Assembly (NCBI RefSeq): GCF_040807025.1
Contig: NC_090952.1
Coordinates: forward strand, 4,170,001-4,234,000
From: Struthio camelus
Taxonomy: Eukaryota; Chordata; Aves; Struthioniformes; Struthionidae
Direction of reading: 5' to 3'
Length of the DNA stretch: 64,000 bases
The notes below the pieces were generated by a model, which was not told the origin of the DNA, made no database searches, and was given only the letters and a program-made list of their open reading frames with translations. Both the position numbers and the translations under genes were made by a program. Of the stretch, positions 37,122 to 49,000 are shown in pieces; position 1 is the first letter of the stretch, and every line of letters begins with the position of its first letter.

Positions 37122-40100
37122 ATGCCGGTGCCACGCAACGCCAAGACGCTGGGCACCAAGCAGCCCCGGGTGGGCAAGGGGGGCACCGTGACGGAGAATG
37201 GCAAGCCTGACAAGGTAAGCCCTCGGCTGGGTCCGGGGCCGCAGCCCTGCTGCGGCCAGGAGGTGTGGGGGCTTCTCTGGGGTGGCTGGCCCCCTGCTGT
37301 GTCTCACAGCCTCTGTTGCAGGAGGAGAGCTGTCAAGCGAAGAGGTCCCCGTCCTCACCTCAGGGGGCACCCAAGAAAAGGTCGGCGTTTGGGGACATCA
37401 CAAATGTGAGTGCTTCCTTAGGCTGAGGGGGTTTCGGTGCTCCCTTTGAGGCCTCGGAAGGAGCGGGGCTGCCTCTCTCCAGGGCATCCCCCTTGCGCTG
37501 ATGGAGCGGAGAGTGTCCTGTGCCCCGTGGTGGGGAGGACAGGTCTGACTCCAGGCTGTATGGAGAGGTTTCACCCCCCTCTCACCTTGCTTCCCTCTAC
37601 GCACCCTTCTGTATGACCTGCTTTCCCCCCACGACAGGCTCACAAGAGCCAAACGGTGATGGGGAAGAAGGAGGCTGTGAAAGCTGGGCCGCGCAAGGTG
37701 CAGAAGGCCCCAGTTGTCCTTGGGGTTGCAAAGAACAACGAGATCAACCTGAAAAAGTGAGTAGCCAGGTGAGACGGGGGACAGGGATGGGGGGAGACAC
37801 GGTAGGGTCAGCACCTGGAAACCAGCCCTGCAAGGGATAGGGAAGAGCGAGCAATAGTGGGGGGACTTCCTCAGGGGATGTAGAGCCTGTGGGATGGTAC
37901 CCTGGGCCCTGGAGAAGGGATGTGCTGTACTGTTGATCTATGGCACTAGCTGCTGCAGGTGGTTGTGTAGGGCTAGGAGCTGGATGGGGTGGGCAGTGGG
38001 TAGTTGGGTCCATGGGGGCGTATTAGAAACTGTTGAGCCACTTTCTGAAGCAACAAGGGGCTGGAGGACCCCTTAGAGCTGGGAGATGTGGGCCTCCTCC
38101 CTATGGTGACTTATGCTCTTGTCCTGTTCAGATCAATGAGAAAAACTCCCCCGACAGAGACTCCTGCAGAGCCCAAGAAGGTTCCTGTGCCAGAGGAACC
38201 TGCGCCTGTGCAGGTACCACAGTCACCCAAGGAGTGGGCAGGGATCCTGGGGTGTAGCATCGCTCCTGGTCTCATCCTGCTCTTGCTGGTGATGCAGGCC
38301 TGTGGCTCTTGCCAGCGGCACTAGGGCACCAGGTGCTTTGAACCTTAGAGATGCGTGGGCCGTTGTGACAGGAGCTGGGGAAATATAACCCACACCTTCT
38401 TCCTTCAAAGGTCTCTTGTGGGAAAGAGCAGGATGGGGGCTGCAGGGCAGGTGGAGGCAGAGCTGTCAAGCAGATGGGGTTGGGGGGACAGTTGGAGGTG
38501 CAGCTGCATTACCCTAAAGGGGTGACCTCCCCAGGTACCCTGCAGAGCCATGCCAGCTTCCCTCAGGTTAGCTGGCAGCATGCAACTGCCCCTTATTGAT
38601 GCTTGGGGCCATTCTTCCAGGTACCAACAGTGGAGGACATAGACAAGGAGCAGCTGGGTGACCCCTACGCCAGTGCAGAGTATGCCAAGGAGATCTTTGA
38701 CTATATGCGGGAGAGAGAGGTGGGTGCTGGGTGCGATGGCAGCTGTGGCTGAGCCAGGCAAGGTTGCCCACCCTCAGAGAGGAGCCAAGGTGCTGCCCAG
38801 AGGCTCTGAGTACCCAGCAGCAGTGGGCCTGTCACCACTGCACCTCATTTTGGGGTAGGGGATGTCTAGCAAGTCCTTAACATCCCCTTTCTTGATAGGA
38901 GAAATTTGTGCTCCCCAACTACATGGAGAAGCAGCCAGACATCAGTGGGGACATGCGAGCCATCCTGGTGGACTGGATGGTGGAAGTGCAGGTACATGGA
39001 TCTGGGGAGGGGTCATGACTTTTTGGAGGAGCTCCCTGCCCTGGGTAAGGGTCAGGACACTTGGCATGCAGGGCTTTGTCACTTAGAGGCTCCTGTGAGA
39101 GTTCCCCAGTGCAGAGCTGATCTGCTTCCCCCACCACCGCAGGCTGGTGGCAAGCCTACATGACCCTACTCCCAGCCTGGCCCTGTGGGCACCTCTCTGG
39201 CCCTTATGGGGGAATTCTTCAACCAGGCTGGGGGGACAGTGGTGGCCTGGCTCTTGTGTGATTTCCTGCCACTTGCATTCTTGCAGGAAAACTTCGAGCT
39301 GAATCACGAGACTCTATACTTGGCAGTGAAGCTGGTGGACCACTACCTGGTGGAGGTGGTGAGCATGAGGGATAAGCTGCAGCTCATTGGCTCTACGGCC
39401 ATCCTCATTGCCTCCAAATTTGAGGTGACTCCTTGCATTGTGCTGCATCAAAGTGCTAGGGGCAGAAGGGACTTGGTTTCTCCAGCCTTCCGTAGCTATG
39501 AGTTACAGAGAAGGCCAGGAAGCTGCAGTGCCAGGCCACTGCTGATAAAGGATGCCAGAGTGGCTTGTCTGCCCATGTGCAACCTCCTCCTGTCCCTGGG
39601 GCTGTGAATGCAGGCCAGGTGGGCTGGATTCTGCCTACTGGTGACCTGGGTCCTCACTGTGCAGTGCAGAGACTGCCAGGACACCTGGGTTCATCCTGTG
39701 CAAGCAGGATTAGGAGTTAGAGCCAGAGGGTGGTCAGTGTGACAGTGGAGGAAAAAGGCTGGGGCAGTTACAGACAACACAAACTAATGCTCCCTCTGTT
39801 AAAATGTCCCACTGAACATTGTAATGGACCCAGCAGGACTGCCCTTTAGGGGACCTGCAAACTGCCAGGCTGTGTACCTCTTCTGCAAATGGTAGGATTC
39901 CCTAAGCGTTGCCAGGATGAGTTCCTGTTAGGGTACTGAGCAAGTTGTGCCCCGGCAGGAGCGGTGCCCTCCGTGTGTGGATGACTTCCTGTACATCTGT
40001 GATGATGCCTACAAGCGGGAAGAGCTCATTGCCATGGAGATGAGCATCCTCCGCACTCTGAAGTTTGATATCAACATCCCCATCCCCTACCGGTTCCTGC

Positions 40101-41341
40101 GACGCTTTGCCAAGGTGGGTGCAGCAGGAGGATGGGCTGGCGTTGCACCCATGGGGTGCTTGTGCCTCCAGGCACCCTTTGTGTTGCCCTCCCCTTAGGA
40201 ATGGACCCTTGTGCCCCACAGTGTCCGCCAGGCAGGTTAGAGCCAGGTACTATACCTATTTCTCCAGCCTGGTGGGCCTGAAGTCTGGCCTGCCTGGGTG
40301 TAGATGTGCGTTCCTGCAGCTTTGGGCAGGCAGTGCTCCAGCCCTGTGCTCCCTCCTGTCAGCGGGGAGGGTTTGGCCAGGTCCTCCACAGCAAGGGTCA
40401 GTGGTGCTGGTGTAGGACAGCCTATGCAATGCTGCAGCCTTGAGACTCTGGGCCCCTGTGGCAGTACCATGCTTTGGATCCCCCAAAAGGCCAGGAGGTG
40501 TTGCTCAAAAGGTTGAGCCTTTCCCTTTCTGCCTGGCTCCAGTGTGCTCGTGCCAACATGGAGACCCTGACGCTAGCCCGCTTCCTCTGTGAGATGACCC
40601 TGCAGGAGTACGACTACGTCCGGGAAAGCCCCTCCAAGCTGGCTGCCAGCTGCCTGCTCCTGGCGCTCACCATGAGGAACCTCGGAGGTTGGGTGAGTGC
40701 CACCTGGCTCTGGGTGCCCTGGCACCCTCCCGGGGTGGGGGGGGCTACACAGCCAACTTTGCCCTGGCTGCAGACACCCTGCAGGATGGGGCAGGCCTGT
40801 GTGCTGGGGCAACACTGGCTCAGCTGGCACTGGGCTTTATGCTACAGATGGTGCACCTAGGCCTGCCCAGCAGAAGAAGGGAGGTCCTGCCTCAGATGTT
40901 TGTGGGGTTGGGGAGAAGGTGATGGGTGTGCCTTAGCAAGGAGGACCCAGCTCAGCCAGTCTGTCCCTTTGCAGACACCCACACTGGAGTACTACAGTGG
41001 GTACCGCTCCCAGGACCTGCATCCCCTAGTGAAGAGGCTGAACTTTCTACTCACATATCAACCCCATGACAAGCTGAAAGCTGTACGCACCAAGTACTCA
41101 CACAGGTGAGTGGCAGGGGCTCTGAAGTACGCCTGCTCGCTTAGTGCAGCTGTGAAGGGTGGCATCAGGAGTGCAGGTCCTTGGGCCTTGCAGGGAACTG
41201 GGGGCACTCTGGTGGTGGCAGTAGGTTGTCAGCACTAGGACTGAACTCTAAGATGCTGCAACTCCTTTCAGGGTCTTCTTTGAGGTCGCCAAGGCCACCC
41301 CCATGGACATGCTGAAGCTGGAGGAGATACTGAAGAGCTAG
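37122..41341 (+). CDS. CCNB3: Cyclin B3 (11 coding exons, 404 aa)
   Basis: Coding exons: 37122-37214, 37322-37405, 37638-37756, 38132-38213, 38621-38719, 38899-38991, 39287-39424, 39959-40114, 40543-40692, 40975-41105 and 41272-41341 (1215 nt, all phases match). Cyclin B3 activates CDK1 in late meiosis/mitosis and promotes anaphase entry. Residues 51-59 (RSAFGDITN) form a destruction box with phenylalanine in place of leucine, a B3-type feature, after a basic N-terminus. The cyclin fold begins near residue 148 with YAKEIFDYMRERE and MRAILVDWMVEVQ, continues through the second box (about 275-395), and ends LKLEEILKS. The protein is short like other non-mammalian B3 cyclins and lacks the very large exon of placental CCNB3. 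Upstream of DGKK, as in human. Confidence 0.96.
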
Positions 41342-41482
41342 CCCTGACTCTGTAAATAGTCTGTAAATAGCCAGGTGCTCTCTGGCATGGGAGCGCTATG
41401 TATATAGATAATGTGATTGTTTTAACTAAATGGGAGGGAATGGGGAGGGTGGGGGGGAAAAAAAAAGTCATGTAGAGCTGTC

Positions 41483-41488
41483 AATAAA
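41483..41488 (+). terminator. CCNB3: CCNB3 polyadenylation signal
   Basis: Canonical AATAAA 142 bp after the stop codon, followed by a GT-rich stretch (ATTGTGTACATG), the usual downstream element. A second AATAAA at 41763-41768 could serve a longer form. Confidence 0.85.
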
Positions 41489-42182
41489 ATATTGTGTACA
41501 TGTCCTATGTGCTGGTAGTGGCTACTGGGACAGGGGTTGCTAAACCTGTGTAGGTGCTGGATATGGCACACAGGTGGAGATTATGCTGAGCCATGAGCTG
41601 TATCAGGGTAGATGGTGAGAGCAGGTGTGAGCATTTAGGGGCTGGAGGGAGGAAGGGTTGAGAGCAGGAAGCTCAGGGGTGAGGGCTGGAATGGGCCAGG
41701 TCCCCATCACTTTCTCCCTGCCCTTTGCTTCACTTAAGCAATGACACTACACAAGCAGCAGCAATAAATATCTTTTCTCCAAGTATTTACACAGCTTAAA
41801 TACCCACATGGGGGAGGAAGGGAGTCCTTGCTTTGGCCCCAGCTTGGGCCTACATACAGTAGTCTAGACCCTCTGGTTCCTGTAGTGAGCCTACTGTGGG
41901 CCGGACTGCGAGGCATGCCATGCCACATCGCCTACCAGACCATACCTCCACATTAGTGTCTCCAGCCCCACAGGCTTGGGGAGAAGCAGTGGCTCCAGGG
42001 ATGCTAGGGAACGAACAGACAAAGCAAGGCAAGCATGGGGGGCTCCACACACATGAGGCACACTGGGGATCTGGGCTTCCCCCCCTTCTGGCACCCAGCC
42101 CCTGGGCACCAGTCCCTAGGGGCTAGAGGTCCTGGGACAGGGACCCAGTGCGCAGGCTCGGCTGCCATGCTGAGCCCTCGTT

Positions 42183-43098
42183 CTAGGGCGTGCTGCTGAG
42201 CTCCTTAATGGCCTGGAGGATTCTCTTCATGTGGCCCACTTTGGTGATCCCCAGGTCCTGTAGGGAGGAGAAAGGTGGGTTGGCTTGCTTGTAGCATGGA
42301 CCCTTGCTTCAGATCTCCCCTGCTGCTAGGGAAATGGAGGAGCAGAAAGGAAAGGCTGTAAAGTCCAGCTCCCCTTGCTCTTGGTGTGAGTGTGTGGTCA
42401 AGCCTCACAGTGAGCAGCTGCCATGCTTGCCAGGAGCCTCTTGTCCTGCTTGCAAGCATCTCTCCGTGCAGCCAGAGGGTACAGTAGAAGCCCTTTGTCC
42501 CCCTTGGAAGCACCTCTCTGTGCAAGGAGAGGGCTTCCTAGGAGCTCTTTGTCCTTTCTGTAAGCATCTCTCTCCCCAACAAGAGGACTTCCTGGGAGCC
42601 TCTTATCCCTCTTGTAAGCATCTCTCCATGCCGTGAGAGGACACAGGGAGAGTCCCTCCTCCCCTGTGCAAGCATCTCTCCATGTCTGGATGCAGGGGGA
42701 GGGCAGGATTTTGCAAGCCAGGAATCCTAAAGCAAGACCCCTCCCTGCTGCCAGCTGCTGACCACATGCAAACATGAGCAAGCCATGCCAGGTGAGCCCT
42801 GCAGCACTTTGTGCTGGGGAGCAGGGTAAGTAGGTGCCTTCCCATGACATCCCCTGCCTTAAGCCCCGCCGAGGGATGGGGAGGAAGAAGAGGGAGCTCG
42901 GGCACAGGTGCTACCCAGGCAGGGAATCTGTTGGCAGGGGCAGAGATGGGGGGATGAGGGGGTCTTGTACCTTCAGGTCTCTCCTCTCCAGCAGGATCAA
43001 CTCAGAGCCCTGGATGTCATGGCGGACAAAAATGTCTCTGTACTCCCCTAAACCAAGTGATTCCAGCCAAGCTGCCACCTCCTCGGAGCCCCACTTGT
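42183..43098 (-). other. DGKK: DGKK exons encoding a C-terminal SAM domain
   Basis: Exons 42971-43098 and 42183-42257 encode a complete SAM domain: [38 protein letters not shown] and [19 protein letters not shown], ending SSTP and a stop at 42183-42185. In DGKδ/η the SAM domain mediates oligomerisation. Human DGKκ is described as lacking it. Confidence 0.92.
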
Positions 43099-46000
43099 CT
43101 GCTAGCAGGGAGGAAAACCACAGACATCCAGTGAGCCCTGCTGGAGGCAGCTGGACACAACTGGCCAAGGCAAAGCAGGCAGCTGAGGGCAGCAGCGGGC
43201 AGCATGCTGCAGCCAGCATCTCCCATCCCACCCCAGCTCTGGCAGGGCCTGAGGTCACAGGCAGCTCAGGCAGGAGAGGAGTTTTCTCCTCTCCTTAGTT
43301 TACTTACAAAGCATCTGTATTTTTAACATTGCACGTCTCCCCTTCAACAAGGCCCACAGCCATGGAGCAGGGACTAACCCACAGGCTGGGGATGAGCTTT
43401 ACCAGAATCCAGCTTCCTTCCACCTGCAGTGGAGGCAGTGGAGTTACAGTGCTGGAGGGCTCTGCATGTGCCTTGGGGGAAAAGTTAAGCTCTGAGATGC
43501 TGCCAGTGACAAAGGGGATCCTGTGGCACCCCGGCATGGCTGGCAGGGCTCTGCCACCCTCCCAGGGGTAGTGTGCCATGGTCCCTCCATGGCAAGCTCA
43601 GGCCTGGGGCAGCCTGAGGCTGGTGGCAAAACAGCAGTAGAATGGGTTGTTGCATGGTGGATACCCCATTACGGGTGTGTTTGTGCCAGCGAGGCAAGTT
43701 TAAGTCCTTCTCCCCTGCCAGTGGTCCAGCCACTAACCCTTATGGCTGGTGGAGTCACATCTCTGCCAGCAGAGGCAGGACATTTTATTGACCCTCCTTC
43801 TTCACTGAGGACTCTGGGGTCCCCAGGGACTCTGGTCTGAGCCTACCTGAAGGGGCTCAGCCCTTCACCCCTCACATACAGGACTGATGGCCAGGGCAGT
43901 TCAAGTGCCCTTCTCCCACCTTGGTGTGTGACCCCCTTTACCTGGGAGGACGCTGTTGGATTTCTGCTTTGGCACCTTGTCTTTATCTTTCCTGGGCTTG
44001 GGGATGTTGAGGCGAAGCTTGAAGCTGCCCTTGTTGGCTGTCCCAACGTTTTCCTGTGAAAAACAGATGGGAGCCGGACAGCCCTCCAGCACTCATCCAA
44101 TGTGGCCTGGTGATTTGGGCCCCCCCCATCTGCCACGCACCCACCTCCTCAGCAGAGTGGGCAATGGGGGCCAGCCAGTGGATGTCTAGCAGCCTCTGCA
44201 GCTCCTGGCCGAGCACGCTCAGGGGACCGTGCAGTGCCTCCTCCTCCTGCGGTGAGTCCAGCTGCAGGGGACAGGGACCGTCCCCAGCCCCTCTGCCATG
44301 AGCTGGGGCACTGGCCAAGGGCCCGGTACCCTCCTCCAGCGAGGACCCCTCCACTGGGGGGCTTGGGGTGCTCTCCGACCCTGCACTCACCACCTTCCCT
44401 TCCAGGAATGCCCTGGTCTCAGTGTACAGCGCCTTGATGCTCAGCACCACCTCCACAGCCGCATTCCTGCTGAGAAACTGGAAGAAGGCGGGAGGGAGTC
44501 CTGAGTGCCTGGGCCCCAAGCTGGTAGGGCGAGGGGTCCAGCCCTTCTCCCCTCAGCCCCAGCTCACCTCCGGGCTGTTAGCGGCTTTGTTGGACAGGGT
44601 CTCACTCAGCGCCAGAGAGCTGGTGTTGACGGCGTGGGCCAGCTCCTGCTCCATGGCTTTGTGAGCCTTGGCTGCCTCGTGGATCCTGTGGGTGAGACAG
44701 GTGAGAGCGCGTGGGATCTCCCAGCCCAGCCGCAGGGAGTGGAGCTGAACAAACACCCCAGGAGCAGAGGTGGAGGAGAAGGAGGCAGTCACCCACCCCA
44801 TCACCAGGTACCTGAGCAGGGCAGGGGAGCCCGGCTCTGCAACCTGCGTGGCCTAGTAGAGAGGGAGCTGTGAGATTTGGGGGGGATGTTAAGGCAGGCA
44901 GCCCTCAGTGCCTGCAGCAAAGTCTCTCTTCCCCCCACCCTGTGCCTGCAGTGAAACATCCATCCCTTGCAGCTCTCAGTGCTTGCAGCGATGCATCTGG
45001 CCCAGCACTCTTGATGCCTGCAGCAAAGTATCTATCACCCCTGCTCCATGCCCACAGGAAAGCACCTCCACCTCCCCACAGCCCTCGATACCTGCAGTGA
45101 ATCATCTATGCCCTCCCAGCCCAGGGTGTCCGCAGCACAGCATCCATTCCCCCACAACCCTGGTTGACCACAGCAAAACATCCATCCCTCTGTGGCCCTC
45201 AGTTTCTGCAGCAAAGCTTCTGTCCTCCTGCCCTATACCCACAGCCTGACCTGGCAATGAGGGTCTCAGCAACCTGCGAGACCTGCAGCAAGAGGCCAGT
45301 TTCCTCATCGGTCAGGTACTCCATGGACTGCTGGGAGCTGAGCCGAGGCCGGGCAGCTGCTCGGTAGCTCTCCCCTTTCTGCTTGTCCTCCCAGGACTTG
45401 AGGGTGTTTTCAAAGGCCTGTGAGAAGAGGGAAGCCCTCTAGATGCTTATTAGACCTCCCCTTGCCCCAGCACAGCCTGGTTTCACAGGCTACCCGGACC
45501 CTCCAGATCTCAGCATGCAAATGGACGATCCTGTCCCAAAGATGCAGGTGCTTCTGGGGCAGAGCAAGATAGATGCTGAATAGGAACATGGTGCCAACTT
45601 CCATGTGTGGCAAGTGAGGCCAAGCCAAGGGAGAAGGGCTTTCCCTGGATGTCCTGGAGGCATCTGCTCCAGACCTAACCTGCTAGCCCCCACGGCAGGC
45701 TGGAGGGCAAAGCTCACCCGATCTCTTGTCAGCATCTGGGCTCGGTTCTTGTGCTGGATCTTGATGATTCCTGGTGGCTGGATCCAGGCTTCTCCATCCA
45801 CCTGCACTGGGACGCCCTCATCCCCCCGGATTGTGATCTTCACCATACGGCACTGCAGGGCAGATAGCCTGGAGCTGGCACCACAAGGCTGGCACTGCCC
45901 ACTGTGGGGTTCTGCTTGGTTTAGCATCTGTGTTGAGGCTGAACAGTCTCCTGCCACCACCTGTGACCTTTAGGTGCCAGCCACAAGGCCAGAAGCCTAG

Positions 46001-49000
46001 CAGACCCACACCACCCACAGGTCCTCTGCTGCACTGAGGTTGAGGTGCCCCAAAGCTTTCTGGTGCCACAGAGGACCTCATTCCTGCTCGCTTGCATCAG
46101 TGTGGGCACACACAGGTCCCAAAGAGTCCTTTCCTTTCCTGGCCCCACCAGAGCCTACCTGAGCTATGCGGTGGTGCTGGAGATTGATAACTCGTGACAC
46201 AGCCATCTGGATGCTGCCGAAGACGGCCACTACCTCCAGCTTCTTGTCATCAAAGGATGGAGCCCCAAAGTTCTGCGGGGGGGCCAGCACAACTGAGACC
46301 CCCAAGTTGGAGTCAGGCCCCAGCACTTTGGGACCCACCCCCCGCCTCCCTCCACACTTCCCCCCACAACGTGTGCCCAAGGCAGGGACATCCCAGACCC
46401 CTGCCCACCCTGGGGATCACAAGATCTCCAGGATCACAGGAAGAACAACCTGTGCCCTCCTCTCCACCCCACAGCGCTCACACTCACGTTGTCCTCCTTG
46501 GTGCCTCCCCAGAAGTTGATGCCCCCAGCATAGCTGGGGATGTTGAGGACAGCAATGCCCTGCAGGCTGGGCAGGGAGATGGGCACCCCGTCGCACTGGA
46601 AGAGAAAGCCGAGCCTGGAGGATGCCAGCCCTTGCTGGCCTTCCCTGCCCACACAACCTCCTCACACCCTCGCTCATCGGGGCACAGCTCCCCTCACCCA
46701 TGTACCTCCAGCTGCACTCGCTGCTCCAGGTTCTTGTAGGTGCGCTGCAGGAGCTCCTTCGTGCCCAGCACCCCATACCACATCATATTCTTGGTGCGAC
46801 TGCTGCCGGGGCAGAACAGACAGGGTTAGAGGGACAGCAGAGTCTCCTCTGTCCTGTGGCAGACCGTGCTCCCTCTGTGGGGCAGTGGACCAAACCACCC
46901 AGTCTGGACCCTGGATCCTGCACCCTACACCCCAATCCATGGAGGCTACTACACCGCCCATCCCAGTCTGCAGCTGCTCGCAAAGGGCAGCAACTCATTG
47001 TCCCCTTTGCAGCCAGAGCCTAGCAGCCTTGACAGCTCAGGCTCCCAAAAACAAGGTCTTAACCCTTCCAGCGCTGTTTCAGTTACTGGAGGGAAGGCAT
47101 AGGGCAGGAACCAGCTTTTCAGTTCCCTTTCAGGCTTGGACTCCAGATGAGCTCAGACCTGGCACGTTCCTGCTCTGTCTCAGTTTCCCTGCTTTCAGGA
47201 CAGGGTGCTGCCTGGCACCTCCTAGGAGATGCAGGATGCAGCACCTGGCATGCAGGCATGCTAAAGACCCCTTCAAGTCCACACTGGCATGGCAAGCTCT
47301 TGCCCATCCAGGTGCACAGCAAGTAAACCCCATTGAGCAGCTCCTAACACCAGTGCACAGTTGGATCCAGCAAGGCTTTATCCCAGGCCCCATGGGTGTC
47401 TGTAGCAGGAGCCTCACAGCAATCCTGCTTCCCAGGGTTCGTTTGTTACCATCTGCATCCAGAGGTGCTTATGCACCAGCACAACAGCTCTAGGTGGAGG
47501 TGCAGCCCTGAGCTGACCTCGCAGTTCCTGGGATCCAGAGAGTCCCTTCTGGTTCAGGAAGCCCCAAGCCAGAGAGCCAGGAGGCAACCAAGCTGCATAT
47601 ATTTTTGCTGGGGGTTCAGCCAACCTGCATTTCTTGGGATGCTCATCTCGTTTGTTGTTGAACTCCAGAGAGATCTTTGCATCCAGGCCGATGCCAAAGT
47701 AGTTATTCATGACACATTTCTCCGAGAATTGGCTAAAAGCAGTAGACAGGGAAAGTGGGTTGGTAGAGAGCCACTCACAGGTGATTGCTGGGGTGGAACT
47801 GGGAAATGGGAGCAGAATAAAAATAGCCCGAGCTGCAATGTGAGCAACGGGAGGGGGCTTGGCATGGGCCAGGAAAGGGCTGCCAGTATCAGGCACAGGG
47901 AAGCTCCACCCAAGCCAGCAGGGAGACCTAGTAGCTGTGTCTGGGGCCACTTTGGTCCCCCCACTGTGACTCTCACTGAGCACCTAGAACCTGGCTGGAG
48001 GTGACCCAGTGCTCCCAACTTCAGCATCTACAAGATGCTGGCTGGGGCTCTGACATTGTGAAAAGCAGCATGTGCTGGCTCACATCACCAGGAGGTGGCT
48101 GGCACTCGGGCACTGAGGTGCCAGGGAGGGCTCAGGGCAGGGGACACCTATGACGCCAGGCAGAGAATGCCCGACAGCAGTGCTGTTCTCAGAGGCAGCA
48201 TGGGCCAGCAGGTAAAGCTGACCATCAAGCTGCCCGCTTGTGCTCCCTGCCACACAAGGGGCGCATGCGGACAGCCAGAGTGGCCTGAGAGCCCTCTAGA
48301 GAGCTTGGCCTCTGACTCACAGGGCGCTGGGGTCTTCAGGGAACTGCAAAGTGCCGAAGGTGTCAGGCCTGTCGAGGATGATGGAGGAGGTTGCAGAGGT
48401 CACTGTCTCTCGCCGGGAGCCTGGCCAGAGCAGGAAAGGAGGCAGCTAGTAAATTTGTCCTTACCCTGATCGCCTTGAGTCCATCCCATCTCAAAGCTCA
48501 GCCCTGTGCCACCTCAGTGCCCCACCACAGCTTGCCCTGTTAGAGCCTTACTGAGCCTCTCCGCCTCCTTGTTGCACTCCTCCGAGCTGTCCTTCTTGGT
48601 GGGGCCCATGGTGCCACAGTAGGCTTGGGTCTGCTTGTTCTGCTCATCCACAGCTGGGTGGAAACAGGCATCACAGCGCACTTCGGGGCAGTCCTGCCTG
48701 CCTACACCCAAGGGTCTGGTCCCTCCTGGGTGACTGCCCCTCTGTGCCCAGGTGCCAGAGTGAGCAGCCTCCCGGGATCCAGCACTGCCCCTGCCAGGCA
48801 TGGCCAGAAGCTACTGTAGCCATCCTGCTACCAGGCAAGCTCACTGCTGGGACCAGCACCAGGCAGGGCCTGGGCTGACATGTCCACCTTGGGTTCAGGA
48901 CCCTCACCACCCCCTCACCTTTCTCTGCTTGCTCAATGATTTGCCGCAGGGCTTTCTTCAGGCTGTTTGCCCGCAGCATGAGTTGCTCCTTGGATTTGAA

